A DNA stretch of 64,000 bases from Dyella sp. S184 (lineage in GTDB: Bacteria; Pseudomonadota; Gammaproteobacteria; Xanthomonadales; Rhodanobacteraceae), in contig NZ_LMUE01000009.1 in assembly GCF_009766065.1 (NCBI RefSeq), forward strand, positions 408,196 through 472,195, in the 5' to 3' direction. Positions 6,268-15,578 of the stretch are shown one piece after another. How positions within the stretch are numbered: position 1 is the stretch's first letter; every line of letters starts with the position of its first letter. The position numbers and the translations under genes were made by a program. The notes under the pieces were generated by a model that worked only from the letters and a program-made list of their open reading frames with translations, was not told the origin of the DNA and did no database searches.

Positions 6268-9200
6268 TCATCCGTTAGTTCTCAAAAAACGCCGTACATA
6301 CTCCGCCAGTCGCTTATACGCTTTGTCGTCCGATAGGACGGCATCAGCATGCCGCACTGATTCCAAGCATTCCTCTAACTCGGTAGGAAGCCATTGATTG
6401 GTGCCGCTTATAAGTTTGTCCATAAACGTCAATGCCGCCTTTGGAAATTTCCCACACAGTCCCTGTTGCGACAGCCGAGTGACGACGTAATCCGGATGAT
6501 CTAGCGCTATCAACCATACTCGTAGCATCTCCAACGCGCCCGGAAATTCGTCCCCGGCCTCGATGCAGAGAAGTGCGAGGCCTTGTGCAATCGATTGAGA
6601 GACGAGACTGAGCGACTTCGGCCAGATGCCATGCAGAAACGGCTGCACACGATTTTCCCAATACTCCTTACGTCGTTCGCCTCCACTACCAAGCACTCGA
6701 GCCAACGCGTCAGAGACATGACGCAGGCCACTCTCCGGTAAGGCGCGCACCGCTTGCTGAAGTTCACCGTTTGAAAAGACATCGGGTGACTCGATGGCGG
6801 CGAACGTCAGGAAATCCGCGTACTGACGACCGAAGCTATCGAGCTTTGCGTAGTGCTCCGCTGTCGCCAGTAACATATCCTTCATCGCAATCAGTAAAGG
6901 CGGGTACAAGCGCGGCGACATCAGGAAACCCTGCCATGCGAGACGCGCCTCCAACTCCGATACACGCCAATCGAACAAGGGAAGCACATGCGTGAAGGTC
7001 CACTGGCTGTCGACGCGATACAGTGAAATAGCGTGAGCCGCCAAGAGCACACGTGCGCTGCAATATTTGGGAACCGTTCGGTCGCAAAGCTCGGTAAAGA
7101 TAGGCTCAAGGTCGCTGTGGAGGCCTTGGCCATCTTGCAATCCTTGTCTGTACCACCAACGCAAGAGCGCCTCCACCGCATTACCGATCGGATGGCTAAT
7201 CGCACGCTCGACGGAATCTGGCGGCGGTTGTTCCTCCACGTCGTCAAGAGCAAAAATGCGCCGCGCAAGACGGAAAAGTTGAGCACGTTGATCCGTCACG
7301 ATGTTCGCCGCCGCGCGCATCCACCAGCCGATCTCATTGGCTCTCGACGCGATAAGCTCATCAGGTGCAATGACGACTGCCTTCACCATATGACGCCACG
7401 ACGGCTTTAGCAGCCTGTCTTCTGACCACGCTTGGAGCGCATCCCGCCACCGAACAGAGGGCCATTCATTTTCACCCGCTAGTGCAAGGAGCGCCGTTGC
7501 CGTCGCGGGGAAGTCGTCGCCGCACCGCTCGCGCCAATCGTCCGGCTCCCAAAAGTCCGTAGCGGGATGCTGCTTTAGCCATACAACAAGATTCCGCCGT
7601 TTTCGCGGCAATGTCGCCTGATTCCGCTGTAGTGGCGTGGCCCTCCAGGGCGAGGCATCGCCCTGCTCCTCCACAGCGAGCTGCCAATCGGGATTGTGTT
7701 CCGATAGCGTGGCAAGTGCTGCTGCGGCCGCGCCGCCGAGGACTGTCCCGGACTGCTGCACTTTGGCAAGCCGCAACCAGATGTTGGCATTGAAGGCAGC
7801 GTTCCGTGGCGCCGGGTCTGCATCCGTAGGGAGCGGCGGCATGGGTGGACCATGAACAATGGCCTCCTCCAATCTTTCCAACTGTGCTGCGTTCAGACGT
7901 GGCGCGATAGCTACGAGTAATAGCAACATCTCCGGGCGCCCTTCTCTTGCCCACAGCCAATGCGCATCTTCGGCTAACAACCAGGACAGGCTCACCTCCG
8001 GTTCGATGGCACTGCCGTTTGCCGCGGCATAGAAAGCCATTCGCTTCAACAACGGGTACGGTGCCTGCCACCACATGTTCACCAGCGCGCCGGCCTGAGG
8101 CGGCGATTTTTCGGCCGATAAGAGCCACGCGTCGCGAACAAGCGCGACCAGCACCATCCAATCGTGGAGCTCACTTGCCTGATCCAACTCGGCAATCGAT
8201 GGCAGATAAACGGCGGTTAGATCGACTAACTCATCCCGGCCATCCAACGTGTACATCAGGTCAAGCGCTTCACGCAGAAGTGCATTGAAATCGAAGAGCA
8301 TCGCTTCCAACACCACCTGCCAGGCGGCGTCACCCTCAGCACTTTTGCGAAAGTCTCGTAGCGCAAAATGCACGTGATCGGCCGACAACGCCACTTCCCA
8401 GTCCACCAGGTCCCTGATGCGTGTCGGGTCATCGACACGCTCAGCCAACCCTTCCAATCGAAAGCGCTCACGAAGAACAATGCGGGGAGTAAGAATGTCG
8501 CGCAGCTCCAACCGCAATGCCAGCGTTAGGCCATCGTCGCGAAGTCGGCGTAGCCAGCCGTACAAACTGCCTCTCGCGCTTAGTGCGTTCGACTTGAGCC
8601 TTCCGCAACGCACCAGATCCCATAACGTGCGCATCAACGGTCCCGGCACCGCATCGGGGGCGGCGGTACGTATACGGGCAAGCTCTTCGACCCGTCCACC
8701 TCGCTGCAGCTTGTCGAGCGTTTCAATACGATACCAAATGATCAACGCGAATCGCTCATTGAGCTGTCCGCCGCGCTTGGCGATCCATAAGAGCAAATCC
8801 GGATTATTCAAGTGCCGCGTGAGCCACACTGCCAAATAAGGCATGACATCGTCCCACTCCTGACCCGCTTGGTCGGCTTCGACGAGCCCCATTTTGCGGG
8901 CACGTTGATAAGGCGCGGGCCGCAGCAATAAGCTAAACGCCAGTTTGTCATCGCGTCGCGCTTTGGCAGGAACGCCGAAGCGCGCAAGGTCATCATGATT
9001 GAACCGATCTTGGGACAGCGGTTCAAGCCAGCTGAGTGGTGGCACCGGATCCAATTCCGCGAACCGTTTGGCCGGTAGTCCCGTTTCGTGACTAATTGCC
9101 CAGAGCACACGACCGACGTAATCGTCATCCACCGTGCTTGAAATGGGCGGGTTAACCGCATATTGCGCAACGATTCGCTCTTTACCAAGCACACCGTCAC

Positions 9201-10086
9201 GGTAGATATCCGCCCAGACATCGATGGTTTGATGAAGCGCGACGTGGTCGCGTTCATTCGTAGGCATCCCATACAGCATGGGCGTCACCCCCTTTGCCTC
9301 CCAAGCGATACGCGATTGCTCCATGCCCACGTTGCCGCAATGGGCAAATGCATAGGCCTCAGGTGAAGCTTCGCCGAGCGTTCGATCTGCCGCAAACGCA
9401 TCCATCATGTACCGCAATACAGGATCGTTGATCGTGTACCCCACAAAGCAGACGGTGAAGTTACGAAACAGCTCACTGACAAAACGGGCTGCCCAGCGCT
9501 CCGTCAGATAAGCAAGGCCGAAGTCACCGCTTGAGAGAATGAGTCGGTTGAGCGCAACCTCGTCTTGACCTTTAGGCAGAACGCCATGCAGGTAAACCAA
9601 TCCATTCCATCGGCTGATCTTCGGGATGGGTAATGAGGGAGCGGCATATGTCGGTATCGATAGGCGATCACAACGTATCACGTACTCGAAGATACGATCA
9701 AAGTTTGTCGTGATAAGCCGCACGTTGCTATCGCGATCAGTGGCCAGTTGCAGCAGGGCGCGGTGCGTCGCCGTGGCCCCTTTACGGCGCAGCTTCGGTC
9801 TCCCCAATATCTTCGCAAGTGCTGCCCTCACCACGGCGCGTCGACCGGTGATATATCGTTCCAGGTGATCGATGGTCGCGTCGTATTGGCCCCTATCGAA
9901 CGCCTCCTTTTCGATCGGATCGCGGGTGGCGCCAAGATGCGTGTAGATGTCATCAACCAGCTCTTTGAAACCAGGCAGTCCCGCGGGGTAGGAGATACCC
10001 GCGCCACAAAAGAAAACAACCCGACCGTCCTCATGGGCCTGCAATAGGCGTTCAGGAATGTCCGGACCGTTTTTGATGAATTGCAT
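6268..10086 (-). CDS. dsr1: SIR2-domain anti-phage protein, Dsr1-type
   Basis: This protein has 1272 residues. An N-terminal SIR2_2-type NADase domain (about 20-240) is visible: 'VVFFCGAGISYPAGLPGF' (GAG at 28-30, NAD pocket), 'RLITTNFDR' (TNxD at 127-130), the catalytic-type His168 in 'LVYLHG', and 'CFVGYTINDPVLRY' (215-222). The long remainder has no recognised domain and looks helical and Trp-rich, as in the large sensor parts of defence-associated sirtuins. The N-terminal wording and overall size match the Dsr1 family as I remember it. Such proteins deplete NAD+ on phage infection. A GGAG motif precedes ATG 10086. The gene lies 223 bp downstream of the 781-aa nuclease-like gene on the same strand. 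Confidence 0.8.
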   Translation of the reverse strand: MQFIKNGPDIPERLLQAHEDGRVVFFCGAGISYPAGLPGFKELVDDIYTHLGATRDPIEKEAFDRGQYDATIDHLERYITGRRAVVRAALAKILGRPKLRRKGATATHRALLQLATDRDSNVRLITTNFDRIFEYVIRCDRLSIPTYAAPSLPIPKISRWNGLVYLHGVLPKGQDEVALNRLILSSGDFGLAYLTERWAARFVSELFRNFTVCFVGYTINDPVLRYMMDAFAADRTLGEASPEAYAFAHCGNVGMEQSRIAWEAKGVTPMLYGMPTNERDHVALHQTIDVWADIYRDGVLGKERIVAQYAVNPPISSTVDDDYVGRVLWAISHETGLPAKRFAELDPVPPLSWLEPLSQDRFNHDDLARFGVPAKARRDDKLAFSLLLRPAPYQRARKMGLVEADQAGQEWDDVMPYLAVWLTRHLNNPDLLLWIAKRGGQLNERFALIIWYRIETLDKLQRGGRVEELARIRTAAPDAVPGPLMRTLWDLVRCGRLKSNALSARGSLYGWLRRLRDDGLTLALRLELRDILTPRIVLRERFRLEGLAERVDDPTRIRDLVDWEVALSADHVHFALRDFRKSAEGDAAWQVVLEAMLFDFNALLREALDLMYTLDGRDELVDLTAVYLPSIAELDQASELHDWMVLVALVRDAWLLSAEKSPPQAGALVNMWWQAPYPLLKRMAFYAAANGSAIEPEVSLSWLLAEDAHWLWAREGRPEMLLLLVAIAPRLNAAQLERLEEAIVHGPPMPPLPTDADPAPRNAAFNANIWLRLAKVQQSGTVLGGAAAAALATLSEHNPDWQLAVEEQGDASPWRATPLQRNQATLPRKRRNLVVWLKQHPATDFWEPDDWRERCGDDFPATATALLALAGENEWPSVRWRDALQAWSEDRLLKPSWRHMVKAVVIAPDELIASRANEIGWWMRAAANIVTDQRAQLFRLARRIFALDDVEEQPPPDSVERAISHPIGNAVEALLRWWYRQGLQDGQGLHSDLEPIFTELCDRTVPKYCSARVLLAAHAISLYRVDSQWTFTHVLPLFDWRVSELEARLAWQGFLMSPRLYPPLLIAMKDMLLATAEHYAKLDSFGRQYADFLTFAAIESPDVFSNGELQQAVRALPESGLRHVSDALARVLGSGGERRKEYWENRVQPFLHGIWPKSLSLVSQSIAQGLALLCIEAGDEFPGALEMLRVWLIALDHPDYVVTRLSQQGLCGKFPKAALTFMDKLISGTNQWLPTELEECLESVRHADAVLSDDKAYKRLAEYVRRFLRTNG

Positions 10087-10309
10087 GGTTGGATTCGCTC
10101 CACTGCCGTTTATATAGGTCGTTCACAGATGCGTTGGACATCGCCACGGGACACCTTGTCCATGTGAGCCATTAGGTCGCAGGACAAGGCTACGCGAACA
10201 ATCCGACAACACCGGATCGCGTAGTTGGGATTACCGCCATGCGTGTCCAAACCGGCATTTCGGGGGAGAAGAGCAGGCGGCGACGACGCATTTAAGGACT
10301 TTGGTATTG

Positions 10310-12655
10310 CTATGGTGCAGCACCTGGCTGATCTTCGTTGACTGGAGGGTCTGTGAAGTAAAGCTGAGCCGTCACATTCGCAAGGTCCTGAGGGGACGAG
10401 CAATAGACCTCCCTGCCCTGCTCTACTTTGAGCCACTCAAATAAACGGTGAGTTTCAAGTTCACGTGCAGTCAGCAGAATTACGCGCCGGTGAAAGGGTC
10501 CATTTAATGCACGTGCCATCGCAATTTCGCCAGTCGTAAACGGCGCAAGCTTTACAAACAGCAGAAAGACCTCGAATCGATCCTTGGGAAAGGCGCCGGC
10601 GACACGACGTAAGTTTTCCACATCACGCTGAAACTCGTCGGGCTTGATCGGGCCCTGGTCCTTGCACTCTGCGAAAATTACCGCCGTTCGTTCCGCTTCC
10701 GCACGATGCCCTTTCTCTAGCCAAACGAAATCGACCTCGCAACACAGTGGTTCAGCACCTGCATTTGACTTCACGTCCAGCGACGGTGAATACATACCGC
10801 GATTCAGCAAATGATCAAGGTTTGCGGCCAGTTGCTGCAGAGTTAAGGCCACAGGCACCGCTCCCTGAGCGTTGCGTTCGGCGCCGAGCACGCCTGACCG
10901 GCGAAAGTGCCAGCCGTTGCTGCCAAGAAGTTGGTGCGTCGCGTCGTATTCGTTGCCACAAAGTTCGCACGCTATTTCTTGCTTGAGCATATCGAGCGAA
11001 ATCCAGCTCGACATGCCGCACTTCGGGCAGTCCAGATCCATACCGATACGGAATAACCCTTTGCCAACCATGAAATCGAATGCGCCATACGGCGTCAGCT
11101 TGCTGTGCAGTGGACGTGGGCCAAGAAAGAGATCCGCATGCGGTGAAAACGTGCCGTTCGGCTGTTCCGGTGTCTTATCGATGATGAGGTCGCGTGCGGT
11201 GTTGCGGGAAAACGTGTCACGTAACCTGAACTTTTTTAGCAACTGCCTGACGCCTGGAATCTTGAAAACGCGCGCACCCTGGAGGCCATCCAATTGAGTC
11301 AAGAGCTGACGCACGATGCGTCCACTATTACTCAACTTGCTCTCCAATCCTGCCATCAAAAAGATACGCTTCAGCAAGTCGGCAACCGGCATCGCCGTAA
11401 GAAAGGAATCGTTATCAGAAGCACCAATGACTAGGCCGACCCTTTCCGGTTCAATGCGAAACTTGTCGTATTCGAAATGCATGGTACGCGCGTAAAACTC
11501 GTTGAGCTCTGGCACGTACGGCACATCGAACGTATTCTGCTCGTCGCCGTAAAGACCTCCAATAAACGAAATCGACGCAACCAAGTGCTGCTGGCGATAG
11601 TACGGATCACCATCAAATGGCTTATCGGCGAGCGCAAAGTTCACGAGAGGAACACCATTGGAATCACCCATGACTCCCAATGTCGACACCTGTCCGAAAT
11701 ACATCATCGGCGCCCGAACCGCCCCTCCACTCCAGAAATGATCTTGAATCTGGCAATGCATCAACTGCATATCGGCAAACGGTGTTCCTGCGGTGTCAAT
11801 CTGCTGTCTTGACCAGAGGCCCAAATGGCGATTCGATTCGTGCCGGTGCTCTACCATGCCGCGCATCGCCTGTTCCAAAGGAGGAATCACATCGGCATAG
11901 CGGTGCTGTTGTGCACGATCGATAAACCATAGAGGAATGTCGCATGCGCGAATATTCCAATAGGCCACAAGATCATCGGGTTCGTTAGCGTCGCCGATAA
12001 AGAAACCAGGCGCGTCCCAACCAGGTCGGACGGTATGATGCCGGTCGATGCCAAATCGCCCAAGGCTCGCCAAGGTTGGATGTTCCATAACGTCCATGGG
12101 GAGACTGGTTTGCGGTGTCAAGGCGACCGTTATGGGTTCGGCCACCCTCGAAACCATGGCGGCATAGTCCACCCCCACTTCTTCGGCACTTGGATAGCCT
12201 CCAAACTGCATCAGAAACACGTCCGCAAGTGGCTCGCCTGCCTCCCATTCGTACGAGCGAAGCCCTTCGTCTTTGAAGAACTTCCATTCCGGTTTCATGT
12301 GCCAATGCGATAGCGCATTGGCAATATCAAGGACCCACGAGAAATTCTTCCACTGTGCTTGTTTGACGAAGATCGAGTCGCTATGAAACGGCGAGATGAG
12401 ATGGGAAAACTTCGCGCAGAAGTCCTTGACCTCCTGGCTGCTGCCAAGTGGCCAGATCAAATCCAACCGGAATAGCTCGACTACCTGACTGGCCTCCTCG
12501 ACGTGATCCACCACGAGGATGGGATTGAACCGGCCGCCCCATAGCGCATGCGAATACCTCACGGCCTGTCGAATAGCTCCCATATCCCCTTGCCGCACTG
12601 CCCACCCAATCCGTAAAGGTCGGTAGCAGACATCGACGCGCAACGTGTTAGCCAT
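10310..12655 (-). CDS. Uncharacterised 781-aa protein with zinc ribbon and PD-(D/E)xK-like C-terminus
   Basis: The N-terminal about 530 residues match nothing I know. The early segment 'FNPILVVDHVEEASQVVELF' looks like an alpha/beta strand-helix unit. A four-cysteine zinc ribbon follows: C543-x2-C546 ('DCPKCG') and C563-x2-C566 ('CELCG'). After it comes a restriction-endonuclease-like core: Asp642 in 'CEVDFVWLE' and E663-x-K665 in 'AVIFAECKDQ', then a helix 'FQRDVENLRRVAGAF'. This order (D...ExK) fits a Mrr/PD-(D/E)xK nuclease fold. The start is supported by AAAGGGA before ATG 12655. It is upstream of and codirectional with the SIR2 gene. Its nuclease role is inferred, not shown. Confidence 0.75.
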   Translation of the reverse strand: MANTLRVDVCYRPLRIGWAVRQGDMGAIRQAVRYSHALWGGRFNPILVVDHVEEASQVVELFRLDLIWPLGSSQEVKDFCAKFSHLISPFHSDSIFVKQAQWKNFSWVLDIANALSHWHMKPEWKFFKDEGLRSYEWEAGEPLADVFLMQFGGYPSAEEVGVDYAAMVSRVAEPITVALTPQTSLPMDVMEHPTLASLGRFGIDRHHTVRPGWDAPGFFIGDANEPDDLVAYWNIRACDIPLWFIDRAQQHRYADVIPPLEQAMRGMVEHRHESNRHLGLWSRQQIDTAGTPFADMQLMHCQIQDHFWSGGAVRAPMMYFGQVSTLGVMGDSNGVPLVNFALADKPFDGDPYYRQQHLVASISFIGGLYGDEQNTFDVPYVPELNEFYARTMHFEYDKFRIEPERVGLVIGASDNDSFLTAMPVADLLKRIFLMAGLESKLSNSGRIVRQLLTQLDGLQGARVFKIPGVRQLLKKFRLRDTFSRNTARDLIIDKTPEQPNGTFSPHADLFLGPRPLHSKLTPYGAFDFMVGKGLFRIGMDLDCPKCGMSSWISLDMLKQEIACELCGNEYDATHQLLGSNGWHFRRSGVLGAERNAQGAVPVALTLQQLAANLDHLLNRGMYSPSLDVKSNAGAEPLCCEVDFVWLEKGHRAEAERTAVIFAECKDQGPIKPDEFQRDVENLRRVAGAFPKDRFEVFLLFVKLAPFTTGEIAMARALNGPFHRRVILLTARELETHRLFEWLKVEQGREVYCSSPQDLANVTAQLYFTDPPVNEDQPGAAP

Positions 12656-13351
12656 CGCATCCCTTTATCAATGTGCTACCGACCACGCTCATGTGCGCTG
12701 CCGTAGGTTGTCCAAATACATACCGGTGGTCGCCATTGTCTTCCATCCGACAGCCTAATGGCGACGGACACCACCTAGGGTGCCTTTGAAGGTCAGTGCG
12801 GGTGCCGGTGGCGAATGTACAGCGTGCCGGTTTGAGCTGATCACCTATGCCTGTTGATGCTGGCACCTGAGTTGGTTCTGGACAGGGAGCGGATTACGGT
12901 GGTGGCTGAACAGCTTTCCGGTAAGGTCTGAACAACGTGCTGGTGCAGGTCACCTGCTGCTATTGGCCTACTTAGGCCATCCCGAAAGGTCCGCTATGGG
13001 TCGACTTCTGCCGGTCGCAACATGCTGGGCCACCTCCCGCAGCGCTCACGGTCGTGCGTGTTCTTGATGGCCAACTGTAGGTCACTATTTCATATGGGTC
13101 GGCAATCTGAGCAACGCCTGCGCGTGGCCTAAGTGTCGAGACGGTGGATCTGTCTGCTCTTCACGGGGCTGTGGAAGACGTTGTCTGCATCCCACGAATT
13201 GCGCGCTTGACGTTGCGGACTTCGCACCAAGCAGGCTCCTGAGCTGACCGAGACATCGAGTCAGATCACCTCTCTCTTTTCCTTCCATCACGCATAGAGC
13301 CCGGTTTCGGCCGGGCTCTATGCGTTCATCTGTCCAAAAAGGAGTTTTGTC
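12656..13351. other. Intergenic region of 0.7 kb, no supported gene
   Basis: This region lies between the divergent 781-aa gene (-) and the DUF932 gene (+). No frame shows plausible protein or a ribosome binding site. It holds a GGTCCGCTATGGGTCGACTT motif near 12,989 that recurs elsewhere in the island, and the hairpin at 13,291-13,324. Promoters for both flanking genes must lie here but were not pinned down. Confidence 0.5.
13291..13324. repeat. 14-bp perfect hairpin upstream of DUF932 gene
   Basis: CGCATAGAGCCCGG and its exact reverse complement CCGGGCTCTATGCG are separated by a 6-nt loop TTTCGG. It ends 28 bp before the DUF932 start codon, in the leader. It has no T-tract, so it is more likely an RNA leader structure or protein site than a terminator. 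Confidence 0.8.
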
Positions 13352-14311
13352 ATGCATCTCGTACAAACCATGGCCTACGTCAACGAAGTTCCCTGGCACG
13401 GCTTGGGTCAACAGCTGGCCCGCGATCAGCCGCTCGAAGTCTGGGCCGAGCAGGCCGGCATGAACTGGCGTATTGAGGCGGCGGACGTGCGTTTCGCCGC
13501 ATGCGATGCCGGTACCATTCGCACATTCCCTGAGCAAAAGGTCTTGTACCGCTCTGACACCATGGCCCCGCTGGCAATCGTGTCCAAACGCTACCAGGTA
13601 GTGCAGCCGGCCGAGATTTTGGAGTTCTATCGCGACCTCACAGACATCGGTGGCTTCGAACTGGAGACCGCTGGCGTCCTGAAGGAGGGCCGAAAGTTCT
13701 GGGCGCTCGCCCGTACCGGCCAGACCGTGTCGCTCAAGGGCCGCGACCAGGTCAACGGCTATCTGTTGCTAGCCACGGCCTGCGACGGCACCTTGGCAAC
13801 AACAGCGCAATTCACTTCAGTTCGGGTGGTGTGCAACAACACTCTGGCCATCGCCCTGGCAAACGGCGCAGGCGCCGTGAAGGTGCCACACCGCAGTCAG
13901 TTCGACGCCCAGGCGGTCAAGCGCCAGCTCGGCATTGCCATTGCGTCGTGGGACGACTTCATCACTCAGATGAAGGCGCTCTCGGAGTGCAGAGTCAATG
14001 CGAAGACCACGGAGGCCTTCCTGCAGCGCGTGCTGACCTACCCGGCAGCGATCGTCGCAGAGCGCGGCGCCACCGTCGTCAATGATCGTGCGGTCAAGTC
14101 GGTGCGGGAGCTCTTCGCAGGGCGTGGGAAGGGTTCGGACCTCGCCTCGGCGACTGGTACGGCCTGGGGCTTAGTGAACAGCGTGACGGAGTTCGTTGAT
14201 CACCATCGCCGCGCTCGCAGCGATGATCATCGCCTCGACGCGGCCTGGTTCGGCCAAGGCGCGGCGCTAAAGCAAAAGGCGTGGGATGAAGCGTTGAAAC
14301 TGCTCGCTTGA
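13352..14311 (+). CDS. DUF932 / phage-plasmid primase-like family protein
   Basis: This protein of 319 residues matches the DUF932 (TIGR03299, 'phage/plasmid-like protein') family: N-terminal 'YVNEVPWHGLGQQL', 'APLAIVSKRYQVVQPAEILEFY', 'GRKFWALARTG', 'VNGYLLLATACDGTLATTAQ', 'VRVVCNNTLAIAL', and C-terminal 'TAWGLVNSVTEFVDHH'. The biochemical role of the family is unknown. It is common on plasmids, phages and ICEs. AAAAGGAG lies 8 nt before the ATG, and a 14-bp hairpin lies in the leader. It marks this segment as derived from a plasmid or integrated element. Confidence 0.85.
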   Translation: MHLVQTMAYVNEVPWHGLGQQLARDQPLEVWAEQAGMNWRIEAADVRFAACDAGTIRTFPEQKVLYRSDTMAPLAIVSKRYQVVQPAEILEFYRDLTDIGGFELETAGVLKEGRKFWALARTGQTVSLKGRDQVNGYLLLATACDGTLATTAQFTSVRVVCNNTLAIALANGAGAVKVPHRSQFDAQAVKRQLGIAIASWDDFITQMKALSECRVNAKTTEAFLQRVLTYPAAIVAERGATVVNDRAVKSVRELFAGRGKGSDLASATGTAWGLVNSVTEFVDHHRRARSDDHRLDAAWFGQGAALKQKAWDEALKLLA

Positions 14312-14395
14312 GAGGAAGTGGGTGACCTGCCTGACGCTCGGGCGCATATCTGTGCGAGGCACCCAAACATTGGTCAGCCCATGGTTCGCGCCAGC

Positions 14396-14689
14396 TCAGG
14401 ACTTGCTCGCCTTGTGGCGTCCGCGTTTGGAGGGTTTCTCAAGCTTTTTCAAGCGCACGTCTAGCTCGGCTGAAAACGTGGGAAACGGCAAGTCGTAGGC
14501 GTCGCAAAGATCGAGTATTTGCAGCAAGTCCAGGCCACGCTTGCCCTTCTCAACATCGGATACGTAGGTCTGGGGTCTTCCGATGGCTTCAGCCACCTCC
14601 GCTTGAGTGAGGTGGCGAAGCACCCTCAGCTCGCGCAGGTATTCGACCAGCACTGCGTGGCGCTCACTGTAGAGAGATGTTCGCTTCAT
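14396..14689 (-). CDS. XRE-family helix-turn-helix regulator
   Basis: This protein has 97 residues. The central HTH is 'LRHLTQAEVAEAIGRPQTYVSDVEKGKR', which is HTH_3 (Cro/C1). The C-terminus is basic ('KPSKRGRHKASKS'). It has no second domain. It is convergent with the DUF932 gene and divergent from the small membrane-protein gene at 14,932. The A/T-rich intergenic stretch from 14,690 to 14,790 is the likely operator region. It may repress its own promoter and that of the downstream accessory genes. Confidence 0.85.
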   Translation of the reverse strand: MKRTSLYSERHAVLVEYLRELRVLRHLTQAEVAEAIGRPQTYVSDVEKGKRGLDLLQILDLCDAYDLPFPTFSAELDVRLKKLEKPSKRGRHKASKS

Positions 14690-14931
14690 GACCGGACCTG
14701 GATGGGACGGTCAATAAAGCTATACCTGAGTAACGGTTATAGGTAATTCAGGATTTATATCTATTTAATAGGTATTCTTGGATCGCGCTGAGATGACCTC
14801 AAACACAAAGTCGCAGATCAATCAGGGGGAAGCGATGAAGAATCGTTTCAAGCGAACGTATTCGTTGCGGGCCGTTGTAACGAGTCCGCACTAGACATAG
14901 CCAACCATCAACTTTGCTACGGAGAAATATC
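14690..14931. promoter_or_regulatory. A/T-rich divergent promoter region
   Basis: This region lies between the XRE gene (-) and the membrane-protein gene (+). From 14,718 to 14,780 it is much richer in A/T than its surroundings, with repeated TATACCT, ATAGGTA and AATAGGTATTC-like words that could be operator half-sites. No single -35/-10 pair was fixed. Confidence 0.4.
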
Positions 14932-15273
14932 ATGGACAACAACGCCATCAGTTTGATCGTCGAATGGGTTTACATCGCTCTATGTGTCTACACGTTTGTA
15001 GGCCTGCTTGGCCGCAAGCTATTCGCCAGCACGAAGCTGGGTTCGCTCTACAAGAAGTTCGTGAACAACACTGCCGACGGCATCATGCGCGGCAATGTCT
15101 ACACCAAGTACATCACATGGCTCGTCCAGGCAGTCGTTCTATTCGTGGCCATCAGCACTGACGATCAGTTGCTGATCCTTGCCACAGTGCTCTATAGCGT
15201 CAGCAAGATCTTCATCTATACCGACGCCAAGCACCTGCTGGCTACGCGTGCAGCGGCCACACCGAGTGCGTAA
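14932..15273 (+). CDS. Small membrane protein (113 aa, hypothetical)
   Basis: The ATG at 14,932 follows GGAGAAATATC, a good ribosome binding site. The protein 'MDNNAISLIVEWVYIALCVY' has hydrophobic segments at about 8-28 ('LIVEWVYIALCVYTFVGLLG'), about 67-80 ('WLVQAVVLFVAIS') and about 85-100 ('LLILATVLYSVSKIFIY'), so it likely has 3 TM helices. No family was recognised. It is the first gene of the rightward accessory group and may be controlled by the XRE protein. Confidence 0.65.
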   Translation: MDNNAISLIVEWVYIALCVYTFVGLLGRKLFASTKLGSLYKKFVNNTADGIMRGNVYTKYITWLVQAVVLFVAISTDDQLLILATVLYSVSKIFIYTDAKHLLATRAAATPSA

Positions 15274-15359
15274 TACCCCATAACGGGGGCCTTTCGGCCC
15301 TCGCGTCATCCTGCCGCGCGAGATAGCTGTGAACAGGCGGCGGCTTCGTCTCCTGGCTG

Positions 15360-15554
15360 GTGTTCAGTTGGTTCAACGACAACGTCAACCCCGGCAGCAG
15401 TGTGCTGGGGTTGGCGGCACTGACGGTTGTGGTGGCTTCCCTTACTTGGCTGGGGGGGCGGGTAGCCGCTATGCGGGGATACCGCCTCGCCACCCAGTCG
15501 AAGGGTACGTCTGTGCCACATCGTGATCACCGAAGGATCGCAAGGCCAAGCTAA
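15360..15554 (+). CDS. Possible tiny membrane protein (GTG start)
   Basis: A GTG at 15,360 opens 64 codons reading 'VFSWFNDNVNPGSSVLGLAA' and then 'LTVVVASLTWLGGRVAAMRGYRLA': one TM segment followed by basic residues. The look is of a real small membrane protein, but no Shine-Dalgarno motif is seen and the C-terminus is unconvincing. It lies between two better-supported genes on the same strand. Confidence 0.35.
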   Translation: MFSWFNDNVNPGSSVLGLAALTVVVASLTWLGGRVAAMRGYRLATQSKGTSVPHRDHRRIARPS

Positions 15555-15578
15555 AACTAACGCAAAGGAATTCCATCC

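Noticed and set aside
8417..8839. Several frames within the SIR2 gene on the opposite strand
   Set aside because: They are shadows of the 1272-aa gene, which has good motifs and a start signal.
12648..12866. 72-codon - strand frame upstream of the 781-aa gene
   Set aside because: No ribosome binding site; composition is unlike the neighbours; it overlaps the promoter area of the real gene.
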